A DNA stretch of 28,406 nt, from positions 1-28,406 of the forward strand of contig JBBSLP010000074.1 of assembly GCA_038255145.1 (NCBI GenBank), written 5' to 3'. This document shows positions 1 through 7,274 of the stretch, piece by piece. The translations under genes and the position numbers were made by a program. Source of the stretch: WHTX01 sp038255145 (GTDB taxonomy: Bacteria; Actinomycetota; Acidimicrobiia; Acidimicrobiales; CAIXPF01). The notes below the pieces were generated by a model, which was not told the origin of the DNA, searched no databases, and saw only the letters and a list, made by a program, of their open reading frames with translations. Numbering within the stretch: position 1 is the first letter of the stretch; every line of letters starts with the position of its first letter.

Positions 1-65
1 CGGCGATCGCCCAGAGAGGCGATCTGACCCACCGATTGGGGCGCGGCGCCGGTGACGCTCGGCAT
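1..65 (-). CDS. Partial CDS, 5' end of an unknown gene
   Basis: An ATG on the minus strand at 65 opens a frame that stays open to the window edge (21 codons, beginning MPSVTGAAPQ). A Shine-Dalgarno sequence GAGGAG lies at 74-79, eight bases before the ATG, which is the main support for a real start. Third positions are mostly G/C, as in neighbouring genes. It lies downstream of the thioesterase gene on the same strand, separated by 191 bp that hold no gene; a TTGACC hexamer at 133-138 (minus) could be a -35 element, but I see no good -10 partner. Too little is visible to name a product. Confidence 0.45.
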   Translation of the reverse strand, partial: MPSVTGAAPQSVGQIASLGDR

Positions 66-256
66 TCGATCTGCTCCTCGGCACGGCGAGTGGCGGGTGG
101 CCGTGCCCGTCCCGGCTACCAGGGCCGAGACGGGTCAACGCTAGGCGTCAGCCCCGGGCCACAGCCCAATCGTCGGCGGAGATGGTGCGCCGGCCGGAAC
201 GCGGATCGGCGCCGGCGTCACCCACCGCAGGCGCCCACCGGACGGCGGCGGCGGGG

Positions 257-1099
257 TCAGGTGCCCGACAGGTCCCGGGCGCTGGGGGTGGGGCCGCTCC
301 GTTCGCGCACCAGGGCCTCCTGGGTGATGGTGGCCACATGTGTCCCCGCCTGGTCGAACACGTGGCCGATGGTCAGGCCCCGCACGCCGATGAGGTTGTC
401 GCAGTTCACGTCGATGAGCAGCCAGCCGTCGGCCCGGGCCGGCCGGTGGAACCACACCGCGTGGTCGAGGCTGGCGGCCATGAACTGCTCGGAGATCTCC
501 TTGCGGGTCGTCCACCGGGTCGCGGGGTGGGTGGCCCGCACGGCGGTGACCGTCGAGGTGTCCGAGGCCAGGGCCAGGGCGCAGGCGTGGGCCACGGCGC
601 TGTCGCCCACGGTGGGGTCGACCCGCAGCCACGCGTAGGCCCGGGCCGAGCCGGCGTCGGGCATGCCCTGGCGGCGCTCGAGCACCCAACCCCAGCCCAC
701 CTCGGGCAGCTCCTCCGGACCCCGCACGTCGGGCATGGGCACGGTCTGCACGTCGGGCCCGTCCTCGTGGGCGTGGAACGAGGCCTCGAGGGTGAGGATG
801 GCGCCGTAGGACTGGCGGGCCACCACCCGCCGGGTGGTGAACGAGCGGCCGTTGCGCACCCGGTCCACCTCGTAGCGCACGGGCTCGTCGAGGCGGCCGC
901 CGAGGATGAAGTAGGCGTGCAGCGAGTGCACCCGGTAGTCCTCGGACACGGTGGCGGCCGCCGCGGCCAGGCCCTGGGCGATGACCTGTCCGCCGTAGAT
1001 GCGCCCCCACTCGTAGGGCAGGCTGGTCCCGACGAAGGTGTCGGGCCCGTGGGGCTCGAGGGCCATGAGCGAAGCGAAGCTGTGGGGGCTCGGGGTCAC
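257..1099 (-). CDS. tesB: Acyl-CoA thioesterase II (TesB family)
   Basis: This 280-residue protein should hydrolyse acyl-CoA to free fatty acid and CoA in the cytoplasm. It has the double hot-dog layout of TesB: an N-terminal half with YGGQVIAQGLAAA and LHAYFILGG, then RNGRSFTTRRVVARQ, and a C-terminal half with SLDHAVWFH and TITQEALVR. In the family the Asp of the SLDH-type motif and the Gln of the QE motif are catalytic, and both are present. Length is typical (about 280-290). The GTG at 1099 was chosen because it retains the segment before the conserved LEP motif; an ATG at 1066 is an alternative, and neither has a clear Shine-Dalgarno site. It is divergent from the photolyase gene across about 95 bp. 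Confidence 0.9.
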   Translation of the reverse strand: MTPSPHSFASLMALEPHGPDTFVGTSLPYEWGRIYGGQVIAQGLAAAAATVSEDYRVHSLHAYFILGGRLDEPVRYEVDRVRNGRSFTTRRVVARQSYGAILTLEASFHAHEDGPDVQTVPMPDVRGPEELPEVGWGWVLERRQGMPDAGSARAYAWLRVDPTVGDSAVAHACALALASDTSTVTAVRATHPATRWTTRKEISEQFMAASLDHAVWFHRPARADGWLLIDVNCDNLIGVRGLTIGHVFDQAGTHVATITQEALVRERSGPTPSARDLSGT

Positions 1100-1181
1100 G
1101 ACGGACCAGCATCGCAGGTGGTGGTGGGTAGCGCCGCCACCGGGGCCCGACGGTGATGCCTCACACGCCCGCCGGCCCCCG

Positions 1182-1187
1182 TACGGT
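1182..1187 (+). promoter_or_regulatory. -10 element of a leaderless phrB promoter
   Basis: TACGGT fits the actinobacterial TANNNT -10 pattern and ends seven bases before the photolyase ATG at 1195, so transcription would start at or next to the A of the ATG. No ribosome-binding site precedes the gene, which agrees with a leaderless transcript. No convincing -35 is seen. Confidence 0.45.
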
Positions 1188-1194
1188 CGACCCG

Positions 1195-2589
1195 ATGACC
1201 GCGTCGGTGGTGCTGCTGACCCGGGCGCTTCGCGTCCACGACCACCCCGCCCTGGCCACGGCCACCAGGGCCGGGACCACGGTGCCCCTGTTCGTGGTGG
1301 ACGACGCCGTGCGTGACGCCGGCTTCGTGACCCCCAACCGGGCCACGTTCCTGGCCGGCGCCCTGGCCGGGCTCCGGGCCGACCTGCAGGACCGGGGCGG
1401 CGACCTGGTCGTTCGCCGGGGCGACCCCGTGGCCCGCACCGTGGAGCTGGCCCGCCAGCTGGGCGCCACCACCGTGCACGCCACCGCCGACGTCACCGCC
1501 TTCGCCCACCGTCGCCAGGACGCCCTGGCCGAGGCGTGCCGGGAGGCGGGCCTGGAGCTGGTGCTGCACCCGGGGGTCAGCGTGGTCGAGCCCGGGTCGG
1601 TGCGGCCCGGCGGTGGCGACCACTACAAGGTCTTCACCCCCTTCTTCCGGGCGTGGACCGACGCCCCGCGACGACGGCGGGCCACCACCCCCGACGCCGT
1701 GGCCCTACCCGACGGCATCGATCCCGGGGAGCTGCCCACGGCCCACTCGCTGGCGCCGGGACCCGTCTCCCCCCACCTGCCCGAGCCCGGCGAGCGCGCC
1801 GCCCTGGCCGCGGTGGACGCCTGGGTGGCCCTCGGCCTGGCCGGCTACGACGACGGCCATGACGACCTGGCCGGGGATCGCACGTCGCGCCTGTCCCCCT
1901 ACCTGCACTTCGGCTGCCTGTCCCCCCTCGAGCTCGAGCACCGGGCCACGGGGCACGTCGGGGCCGAACCGTTCCTGCGCCAGCTGTGCTGGAGAGACTT
2001 CTACCACCAGGTCACCGCAGCCTTCGGGGCCATCGGCCACTGCGACTACCGGCCCCGGGGCGAACGGCACTGGGTCGATGACGACGACGCCTTCGCGGCG
2101 TGGACCGAGGGGCGCACGGGCTACCCCATCGTCGATGCCGGCATGCGCCAGCTGCGCGACGAGGGGTGGATGCACAACCGGGCCCGCTTGCTGACGGCCA
2201 GCTTCCTGGTCAAGGACCTGGGCATCGACTGGCGGCGGGGGGCGGCCCACTTCCTGCAGTGGCTGGTCGACGGCGACCTGGCCCAGAACTCGGCCAACTG
2301 GCAGTGGGTGGCGGGCACGGGCAACGACACCCGCCCCAACCGGATCTTCAACCCCATCCGCCAGGCCGAGCGCTTCGACCCCGACGGCGCCTACGTGCGC
2401 CGCTGGGTGCCCGAGCTCGATGACGTGGCCGCCAAGGTCGTGCACAAGCCGTGGGCGTTGGGGGTCGACGGGTTGACCGAGCACGGCTACCCACCCCCCA
2501 TCGTCGACCACCACGCCGCCGCGGCCGACGTGCGGGCCGGGCGCCCGCCCGCCGGCGTCGACCAGGACCACCTCCCCGGCCTGGGCTGA
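1195..2589 (+). CDS. phrB: Deoxyribodipyrimidine photolyase (class I cryptochrome/photolyase)
   Basis: This 464-residue FAD enzyme should split UV-induced pyrimidine dimers using light. An N-terminal antenna-binding alpha/beta domain (VVLLTRALRVHDHPAL) is followed by the helical FAD domain: TSRLSPYLHFGCLSP, CWRDFYHQV, GYPIVDAGMRQL, MHNRARLLTASFLVKDL, then NSANWQWVAGTGNDTRPN and RIFNPIRQAERFDPDG. These match class I CPD photolyases, including the Trp-rich ANWQW region used in electron transfer. The ATG at 1195 was preferred over upstream ATGs because it abuts the antenna domain and has a leaderless -10 in front. It is followed 33 bp later by a DUF427 gene on the same strand. A related cryptochrome function cannot be excluded from sequence alone. 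Confidence 0.93.
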   Translation: MTASVVLLTRALRVHDHPALATATRAGTTVPLFVVDDAVRDAGFVTPNRATFLAGALAGLRADLQDRGGDLVVRRGDPVARTVELARQLGATTVHATADVTAFAHRRQDALAEACREAGLELVLHPGVSVVEPGSVRPGGGDHYKVFTPFFRAWTDAPRRRRATTPDAVALPDGIDPGELPTAHSLAPGPVSPHLPEPGERAALAAVDAWVALGLAGYDDGHDDLAGDRTSRLSPYLHFGCLSPLELEHRATGHVGAEPFLRQLCWRDFYHQVTAAFGAIGHCDYRPRGERHWVDDDDAFAAWTEGRTGYPIVDAGMRQLRDEGWMHNRARLLTASFLVKDLGIDWRRGAAHFLQWLVDGDLAQNSANWQWVAGTGNDTRPNRIFNPIRQAERFDPDGAYVRRWVPELDDVAAKVVHKPWALGVDGLTEHGYPPPIVDHHAAAADVRAGRPPAGVDQDHLPGLG

Positions 2590-2622
2590 CGCCCGCCGCC
2601 ACCCGAGAGAAGGAGCAGCACC

Positions 2623-3123
2623 GTGCTGCAGCGACGCCCCACCCCCGACCCCGTGGGCCCGGGCCAGGAGTCGGTCTGGGACTACCCCCGGCCCCCCCGC
2701 ATCGAGGTGTCGCCCCGCCTGGTCGAGGTGCGCCTCGACGGCACCGTGGTGGCCCGGTCCAACCGGGCCGTCAAGATCAGCGAGACGGCCAGCCCCCCGA
2801 CCTGGTACCTCCCTCCTGAGGATGTGGTCCGCGACCACCTGCGCCCCGGGTACGGGCGCAGCACGTGCGAGTGGAAGGGCCCGGCCACCTACTGGTCGGT
2901 CGTCGTCGGCGACACCGTGGCCGAGAACGCGGCCTGGAGCTACGAGGACCCGTGGGAGGGCTTCGAGGGCCTGCGCGGCCACCTGTCCTTCTACCCCGCG
3001 GCGCTCGAGTGCCGTGTCGACGGCGAGCTGGTCCGACCCCAGGGGGGCGGGTTCTACGGGGGATGGGTGACCGGGGACGTCGTCGGTCCCTGGAAGGGCG
3101 CCCCGGGCACGGGCCACTGGTAG
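2623..3123 (+). CDS. DUF427 domain protein
   Basis: This 166-residue protein has the DUF427 fold signature: RLVEVRLDGTVVARSNRAVKI, then ETASPPTWYLPPEDV, STCEWKGPATYWSV and ENAAWSYEDPWEGFEGLRGHLSFYP. The family is small, soluble and of unknown biochemical function. The GTG start at 2623 follows a good Shine-Dalgarno sequence (GAGAAGGAG at about 2606-2614). It begins 33 bp after the photolyase stop and is probably co-transcribed with it; a strong hairpin follows at 3140. The family assignment is confident but the function is unknown. Confidence 0.88.
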   Translation: MLQRRPTPDPVGPGQESVWDYPRPPRIEVSPRLVEVRLDGTVVARSNRAVKISETASPPTWYLPPEDVVRDHLRPGYGRSTCEWKGPATYWSVVVGDTVAENAAWSYEDPWEGFEGLRGHLSFYPAALECRVDGELVRPQGGGFYGGWVTGDVVGPWKGAPGTGHW

Positions 3124-3139
3124 GTCGGGTCCGTCACCG

Positions 3140-3175
3140 ACGGGGTGGTCGGGTGGGGTTGCCCAACCACCCCGT
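3140..3175 (+). terminator. Hairpin after the DUF427 gene
   Basis: A perfect 10-bp inverted repeat, ACGGGGTGGT at 3140-3149 and ACCACCCCGT at 3166-3175, with a 16-base loop, starts 16 bp after the DUF427 stop. No T-run follows, so termination is inferred from position and stem strength. It separates the photolyase/DUF427 pair from the membrane protein gene. Confidence 0.55.
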
Positions 3176-3205
3176 GGGCTCAACCTGGTCCCCCCTCCCG
3201 CCCCC

Positions 3206-3931
3206 ATGAAGGTCCTGGGCGGCGCCATCGTCCTCGCCGGCTTCCTCCTGTCGGCCATCGTGTGGATGTTCCACGTCGGGGCGTTGACCTTCGCCGCCGA
3301 CCAGGCGTTGCAGGGCGCCGGCTGCCCGACGCCGGCCGAGGCCATGCACGCCACCCGGGCCCACCGCGGCCAGCTGGCCGGCTACGCGGCCATCTCGCTG
3401 ACCGTCAGCCTGGTGCTGTCGGCCCTGCGGGGCAACGGCAGTGGCGGCAACGCCCTGCTCAACGTGGCCCGCATGCTCGGCGCCGGCGTGCTCGCGGTGA
3501 TGTGGAGCCTCATCACCTTCCTGGTCGTGCCCATCATCATGTTCGAGGACCTGGGCCCCGTGGCCGCCATCAAGCGCTCGACCCACCTGCTCAAGGAGCG
3601 CTGGGGCACCCAGATCGGCGGCAACATCCGCATTGGCGGCACCCTGGGCCTGCTCACCATCCTGCCCGCCTTGCTCCTCGGCGTCCTCGGCGTGTTCGTG
3701 GCCCAGACCGGCAACCTGGCGGGCGAGACCGGCGGCTTGGCCCTCATCGTGGTCGCCGTGGCCCTGTTCATCGTGGGCTACGTGCTGCTCAGCACCATGC
3801 GGGCCGTCTTCGGGGTGGCGCTCTGCCGCTACGCCGACACCGGTGCCGCCGTGGGCCCCTACGCCGACGCCGACCTGGGTGGCGCGGTCAAGGCCCGCAC
3901 GGGCATGCGCAAGCTGGCCGCCGCCCTGTGA
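3206..3931 (+). CDS. DUF6159 family integral membrane protein, short N-terminus
   Basis: A 241-residue membrane protein with several hydrophobic segments (about residues 3-28, 62-74, 92-112, 144-168 and 177-200). The central TFLVVPIIMFEDLGPVAAIKRS followed by LLKERWGTQIGGN is the hallmark of DUF6159 proteins, whose role is unknown. As I recall the family, members usually carry a further 60 or so residues at the N-terminus, including another membrane segment; here the frame begins directly in what is normally the second segment, and the upstream 82 bp contain a hairpin rather than missing coding sequence. The ATG at 3206 lacks a Shine-Dalgarno site (a C-rich stretch precedes it), so expression is uncertain. 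It is convergent with the YqgE gene. Confidence 0.8.
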   Translation: MKVLGGAIVLAGFLLSAIVWMFHVGALTFAADQALQGAGCPTPAEAMHATRAHRGQLAGYAAISLTVSLVLSALRGNGSGGNALLNVARMLGAGVLAVMWSLITFLVVPIIMFEDLGPVAAIKRSTHLLKERWGTQIGGNIRIGGTLGLLTILPALLLGVLGVFVAQTGNLAGETGGLALIVVAVALFIVGYVLLSTMRAVFGVALCRYADTGAAVGPYADADLGGAVKARTGMRKLAAAL

Positions 3932-3948
3932 TCAGCCCGTTCTGATCC

Positions 3949-3976
3949 GGTCGCTCTGACCAGGTCGCTCTGACCA
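3949..3976. repeat. Tandem 14-bp duplication between convergent genes
   Basis: GGTCGCTCTGACCA occurs twice head to tail (3949-3962 and 3963-3976), filling the gap between two convergent genes. Each unit contains the small inverted repeat GGTC/GACC, so the region can fold in several ways and might serve as a weak bidirectional terminator. Confidence 0.75.
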
Positions 3977-3977
3977 G

Positions 3978-4541
3978 CTAGTTCACGTCGAGGTCGAGCG
4001 GGGCGTGCCGGTACATCCGGTACGCCCCGCCCTGGCGTCCGACCACGTCCCACCACAGCTCGTCGGGCCGGGCGGTGAAGGGGTCACCGGGCAGCGCGTC
4101 GAACACCCACCACGCCCCGACGGCCAGCTCGCCATCGAGCTGGCCGGGACCCCAGCCGGCGTAGCCCGAGAACAGCCGCAGGGCGGCCACGTCGCCGCCC
4201 AGCTCGCCGGGCTCGAGGCTCACGTCGACCGTGGCCAGCCCCGTGACCATGGGCGCCCAGCCGGCGGCGGGCACGTCACGCCCGGCCCGGGCCAGGCCCA
4301 CCACGCCGCCGGCGCCCACGGGGCCACCTTCGAAGACGACCCCGGGCCCGCTGACCACGTCGGCCCACGGCGGCAGGGCTTCGGACACGGCCAGCTCGGT
4401 GGGCCGGTTCAGCACCACGCCGACGGTGCCGTCGTCGTCGTGGTCGAGGACGAGCACGACGGCGCGGGAGAAGTTGGGGTCGCCGATCAACAGGGTGGCC
4501 ACCAGGAGCCGACCGGCCGCGGGGATCTGCTCCTCTGTCAT
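3978..4541 (-). CDS. YqgE/AlgH family protein (UPF0301)
   Basis: A 187-residue protein of the usual family length. Recognised by GRLLVATLLIGDPNFSRAVV near the start, VLDHDDDGTVGVVLNRPTEL, the FEGGPV motif, and the C-terminal RLFSGYAGWGPGQLDGEL, all characteristic of YqgE/AlgH proteins. The molecular function is unsettled; AlgH was named for an effect on alginate regulation in Pseudomonas, which need not apply here. The ATG at 4541 was selected because the conserved domain begins at once after it; longer in-frame extensions are out-of-frame translation of the upstream transporter. It starts 25 bp after the transporter stop and is probably in one operon with it. Confidence 0.9.
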   Translation of the reverse strand: MTEEQIPAAGRLLVATLLIGDPNFSRAVVLVLDHDDDGTVGVVLNRPTELAVSEALPPWADVVSGPGVVFEGGPVGAGGVVGLARAGRDVPAAGWAPMVTGLATVDVSLEPGELGGDVAALRLFSGYAGWGPGQLDGELAVGAWWVFDALPGDPFTARPDELWWDVVGRQGGAYRMYRHAPLDLDVN

Positions 4542-4566
4542 CGGGCGAGCTCGTGCATCGAGGGGT

Positions 4567-5418
4567 TCATGCCGGGCGGCGGACATCGGGCTCGATGTAG
4601 AGGAGCAGGTCGAAGGGCACCTGCGCCCGGGCCCGGGCCTCCGCGGCGTCGATGGCCCGGGCCAGGCCCATGACGTCGAGGTCGGGGGCGAACTCGACCT
4701 TGGCCCCCACCAGCACCTGCTCGGGGCCCAGGTGCTGGGTGCGCATGTGGATGACGCCGCGCACGGTGTCGTCGGCGGCCAGGGCGGTGCGGATGGCGGC
4801 CTCGTGTTCGGGCAGGGCACCTTCCCCGACCAGCAGGCTCTTCATCTCCACGGCGAGCACGGCGGCGATGAGGGCCAGCAGGATGCCGATGGACAGGGTG
4901 CCCAGACCGTCGAACACGGGCTCGTCGGTGATGATGGTGAGGCCCACCCCGGCCAGGGCGAGGACGAGGCCGATGAGGGCGCCGAAGTCCTCGAGGATGA
5001 CGACGGGCAGCTCGGGGGTGCGGGCCGTGCGGATGAAGCTGACCCAACCGTGCTTGCCCCGGACCTGGCCGGCCTCGTGCAGGGCGGTGCGGAACGAGTA
5101 GCCCTCCAGGCAGATGGCCAGCAGCAGGATGCCGATGGCCCACTGGGGCGACTCGAGCTCGTGGGGGTGGCGGATCTTGGTGATGCCCTCGTAGATGGCG
5201 AACACGGCACCGCCGGCGAAGAGCACCAGGGCGACCACGAAGGCCCAGAAGTAGCGCTCACGCCCGTAGCCGAAGGGGTGCAGGGGGTCGGGGGCCTTGC
5301 GGGACCGTCGCCCGCCCAACAGCAGCAGTCCCTGGTTGCCGGTGTCGGCCAGGGAGTGGATGCACTCGGCCAGCATCGACGAGGACCCGGTGAACAGGAA
5401 GCCGATGAGCTTGGCCAC
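4567..5418 (-). CDS. Cation diffusion facilitator family transporter (5' end disrupted)
   Basis: A divalent metal/proton antiporter of the CDF family. Visible are GSSSMLAECIHSLADTGNQGLLLLGG (metal-site Asp in HSxxD), HPFGYGRERYFWAFVVA, a second metal-site region VVILEDFGALIGLVLALAG, about five membrane segments, and a C-terminal cytoplasmic domain (about residues 195-283) with VRGVIHMRTQHLGPEQVLVGAKVEF. The longest open frame begins at a GTG inside what should be the first membrane helix. Upstream, the same frame encodes the missing residues (AIFAAFFANLGIAV) but has no start codon, whereas a well-placed ATG with a Shine-Dalgarno site at 5528 is in another frame. A one-base deletion, real or an assembly error, is the simplest explanation. 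The intact protein would be about 320 residues. Confidence 0.85.
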   Translation of the reverse strand: MAKLIGFLFTGSSSMLAECIHSLADTGNQGLLLLGGRRSRKAPDPLHPFGYGRERYFWAFVVALVLFAGGAVFAIYEGITKIRHPHELESPQWAIGILLLAICLEGYSFRTALHEAGQVRGKHGWVSFIRTARTPELPVVILEDFGALIGLVLALAGVGLTIITDEPVFDGLGTLSIGILLALIAAVLAVEMKSLLVGEGALPEHEAAIRTALAADDTVRGVIHMRTQHLGPEQVLVGAKVEFAPDLDVMGLARAIDAAEARARAQVPFDLLLYIEPDVRRPA

Positions 5419-5528
5419 CGCGATCCCCAGGTTGGCGAAGAAGGCGGCGAAGATGGCCCTGGTCCCGTGGCCGTGCCCACCGGTGGCCGGGCGTGCTCGC
5501 CCGGGGTGGCGACGTGCTCGGCAGACAT
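5419..5528 (-). other. Out-of-frame 5' portion of the CDF transporter gene
   Basis: An ATG at 5528 (preceded by CGAGGA, seven bases away) opens MSAEHVATPGEHARP, then runs out of frame with the transporter. In the transporter frame the later part of this segment reads ATGGHGHGTRAIFAAFF, a His/Gly-rich leader and first helix typical of CDF proteins. Adding one base between about 5460 and 5528 would join the two. Either the gene is a recent frameshift mutant or the sequence has an error in a G/C run. Confidence 0.65.
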
Positions 5529-5607
5529 GGGGCCATCCTCGCCGGGGTACCCGGCCCCGTCCACCCGCACCCCTCCCGCCGGCTGCCGGTTGCCCGCCCC
5601 GCCGGGG

Positions 5608-6225
5608 TCAGGTGCCGGCCAGCGCGGCGCCCACGACGGGGATGCGGGTGGTGAGCACCTCGTCGACCAGGCCGTAGGCCACGGCGGCGGCGGCGCGCAC
5701 GATGTAGTCGCGGTCGATGTCGGCCCGGATGCGCTCGGCGGTCTGGCCGGTGTGGCGCACGAGGATGCCGATCATGCGGTCGCGCATCTCGGCGAACTCG
5801 CTGGCCGCCAGCTCGATGTCCGCAGTCTGGCCCTGCACCCCGCCGTGGGGCTGGTGGATGAGGACCCGGCTGTTGGGCAGCACGGCCCGCTTGCCCGCGG
5901 CACCGGCGGCCAGGAGCACGGCGGCAGCCGAACAGGCCTGGCCCACGCAGATGGTGGCCACGTCCGAGGCGATGAACTGCATGGTGTCGTAGATGGCGAA
6001 CAGCGCCGTCATGTCCCCGCCGGGAGAGTTGATGTACACGGCGATGTCGAGCCCGGGCGCCTCGGCCTCGAGGTGCAGCAGCTGGGCCACGATGACCGCA
6101 GCCACCTGGTCGTCTATGGCGGTGCCCAGGAAGATGATGCGGTCGTCGAGTAGCCGGGAGAAGACGTCGGAGATGCGATCGCCCCGGGCGGAGCGCTGGA
6201 GCACGGAGGGAACAAGAGCAACCAT
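5608..6225 (-). CDS. clpP: ATP-dependent Clp protease proteolytic subunit
   Basis: A 205-residue serine peptidase subunit that should assemble into a tetradecameric barrel fed by Clp ATPases. The family landmarks are present: DRIIFLGTAIDD, AVYINSPGGDMTALFAIYDTMQ, the nucleophile in GQACSAAA (Ser99), the catalytic His124 in LIHQPHGG, and Asp173 in the DIDRDY motif, completing the triad. The ATG at 6225 was chosen because a TAATGT -10 element ends eight bases upstream, so the mRNA would be leaderless; the ATG at 6235-6237 lies inside that -10 element. No clpX or second clpP adjoins it, unlike the usual actinobacterial clpP1-clpP2 pair. It is divergent from a SRPBCC/ArsR operon and shares its control region. 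Confidence 0.93.
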   Translation of the reverse strand: MVALVPSVLQRSARGDRISDVFSRLLDDRIIFLGTAIDDQVAAVIVAQLLHLEAEAPGLDIAVYINSPGGDMTALFAIYDTMQFIASDVATICVGQACSAAAVLLAAGAAGKRAVLPNSRVLIHQPHGGVQGQTADIELAASEFAEMRDRMIGILVRHTGQTAERIRADIDRDYIVRAAAAVAYGLVDEVLTTRIPVVGAALAGT

Positions 6226-6233
6226 AAGGTTGC

Positions 6234-6262
6234 ACATTAGCCATCGGGTCCGAGATATGCAA
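6234..6262 (-). promoter_or_regulatory. clpP promoter (leaderless)
   Basis: On the minus strand TTGCAT (6257-6262) and TAATGT (6234-6239) are separated by exactly 17 bases, a good sigma-70-type arrangement. The -10 element ends eight bases before the clpP ATG at 6225, predicting a leaderless transcript. The -35 element is also the left arm of the palindrome at 6257-6276. Confidence 0.6.
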
Positions 6263-6276
6263 CCATGCAGTTGCAT
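6257..6276. promoter_or_regulatory. Palindromic candidate operator between clpP and the SRPBCC-ArsR operon
   Basis: ATGCAAC (6257-6263) and GTTGCAT (6270-6276) form a perfect 7-bp inverted repeat with a 6-base centre. The palindrome covers the clpP -35 element and runs into the start codon of the SRPBCC gene. A further GTTGCA half-site lies at 6229-6234 in the clpP start region. Spacing and size suit a dimeric winged-helix regulator such as the ArsR-type protein encoded 0.4 kb away; that binding is inferred. Confidence 0.55.
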
Positions 6277-6694
6277 GGAGACTGATGAGGCCGAGGTCGT
6301 ACGGGAGATCGAACTCGACATCGACGCCGACGTGGTGTGGGAGCTGGTGGCCGACCCCGACGAGCTGGCCGGGTGGGTGGGCGACGAGGTGCGCACCGCC
6401 CGCTTCGACACCCCGCGGCCTGACGCGCGCGGCGACGGTGGTTCCGGTGACGGTGCCTCCCGCCGGCTGGGTTGGACCTGGGCCCCCGACGGGGTCGAGT
6501 CGATCGTCGAGCTGACCGTGCACGAGCTCATCACCCCCGGAGCCGGGGCCCGCACCGTGGTCCGTGTCGTCGAGCGGGTGACCGAGCCGGTCGGCGCCTC
6601 GGGCGCTACCGGTGGCGATCGCTGGGAGGCCCGCCTGTTCCACCTGGACCTGCTGTGCGCGCTGGCCGCGTCGCTGGTGCCAGCCCGGCGTTGA
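6275..6694 (+). CDS. SRPBCC (START-like/AHSA1-type) domain protein
   Basis: A 139-residue protein with the outline of a helix-grip SRPBCC fold: REIELDIDADVVWELVADPDELAGWVGDEV at the start, a variable central strand region, SIVELTVHELI, and a C-terminal helix LFHLDLLCALAASLVPARR. Such proteins bind hydrophobic ligands or act as chaperone co-factors; the ligand is unknown here. Genes of this kind are commonly paired with ArsR-type regulators, as here: its stop overlaps the TTG start of the regulator gene. The ATG at 6275 is used by default; an in-frame ATG at 6257 would add six residues. There is no Shine-Dalgarno site before either, and the start overlaps the palindrome. Confidence 0.75.
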   Translation: METDEAEVVREIELDIDADVVWELVADPDELAGWVGDEVRTARFDTPRPDARGDGGSGDGASRRLGWTWAPDGVESIVELTVHELITPGAGARTVVRVVERVTEPVGASGATGGDRWEARLFHLDLLCALAASLVPARR

Positions 6695-7059
6695 CCAGCC
6701 CCGAGGCCCGCTCAACGGACGGTGTCTTCGAGGCACTGGCCGACGCCACCCGGAGGGCCGTGCTGCGGGCCGTGGCCATCGAAGGCCCGCTCACCGCCAC
6801 CGAGCTGGCCGGCCGCTTCCCGGTCAGCCGCCAGGCCGTGGCCAAGCACCTCGAGACCCTGCGGGCCGCCGGCCTGGTCACCAGTGAGCGGTCGGGCCGC
6901 GACGTGCGCTTCAGCTTCCACGCCGAGCCCCTCGATGTCGCCGTGGACTGGATCACCCGGGTGGGATCGGACTGGGACCGCCGCCTGGCCGCCCTGCGTA
7001 CGCGCGCCGAGGCGGGTGGGCCCGCCGGGCCTGGCGACAGGCCGGTCAGGCCGAGCTGA
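6691..7059 (+). CDS. ArsR-type winged-helix transcriptional regulator
   Basis: A 122-residue DNA-binding protein. FEALADATRRAVLRAVAIEGPLTATELAGRF, then VSRQAVAKHLETLRAAGLVTSERSGRDVRFSF is a clear ArsR-family winged helix (residues about 12-75). No metal-binding Cys pair (CVC type) is present, so it is not an arsenic or metal sensor of the classic kind; it resembles the non-metal ArsR regulators found with SRPBCC genes. The TTG at 6691 overlaps the SRPBCC stop (TTGA), which implies translational coupling; no ATG or GTG is better placed. The tail after residue 105 is Gly/Pro rich. It may control its own operon and clpP through the palindrome at 6257-6276. Confidence 0.85.
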   Translation: MTSPEARSTDGVFEALADATRRAVLRAVAIEGPLTATELAGRFPVSRQAVAKHLETLRAAGLVTSERSGRDVRFSFHAEPLDVAVDWITRVGSDWDRRLAALRTRAEAGGPAGPGDRPVRPS

Positions 7060-7085
7060 CCTCAGGCGCGGCTGACCTCAGGCGC
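7055..7085. repeat. 15-bp direct duplication at the arsR gene end
   Basis: GCTGACCTCAGGCGC occurs at 7055-7069 and again at 7071-7085, one base apart. The first copy includes the stop codon of the regulator gene. This looks like a small tandem duplication. Confidence 0.75.
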
Positions 7086-7170
7086 CCGAGGGGGTGCCGG
7101 CCCGCCTGTTTGCATCCAGGTGTCGCGTCCCGGCCTGTCGCCGCCTACCGAACGCATGCACCTACGTCTG

Positions 7171-7209
7171 CGGTACACGCATGCGTCCGGTTCGCTCCGG
7201 CGTGTACCG
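7171..7209. repeat. 10-bp inverted repeat with nested hairpin
   Basis: CGGTACACGC (7171-7180) and GCGTGTACCG (7200-7209) are exact reverse complements around a 19-base loop. Within the loop CGG (7188-7190) and CCG (7197-7199) can pair around TTCGCT, giving a long bulged stem. Confidence 0.6.
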
Positions 7210-7274
7210 GGGGCAGAACAACACCAGCCGGAGGCCCCTTCATCAGCAGCAGTAGAGCCCACAGCCACACAACC

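Noticed and set aside
36..638. 200-codon plus-strand frame at the left end
   Set aside because: Arg/Pro/Ser-rich shadow lying opposite the thioesterase gene.
5258..6736. 492-codon minus-strand frame across clpP and the CDF gene
   Set aside because: It is an off-frame reading of clpP and of the SRPBCC region; the composition is Arg/Pro/His rich with no domain.
7187..7200. tRNA-like T-arm around CCGGTTCGCTCCGG
   Set aside because: No acceptor, D or anticodon arms with correct spacing were found; it is part of a larger inverted repeat.
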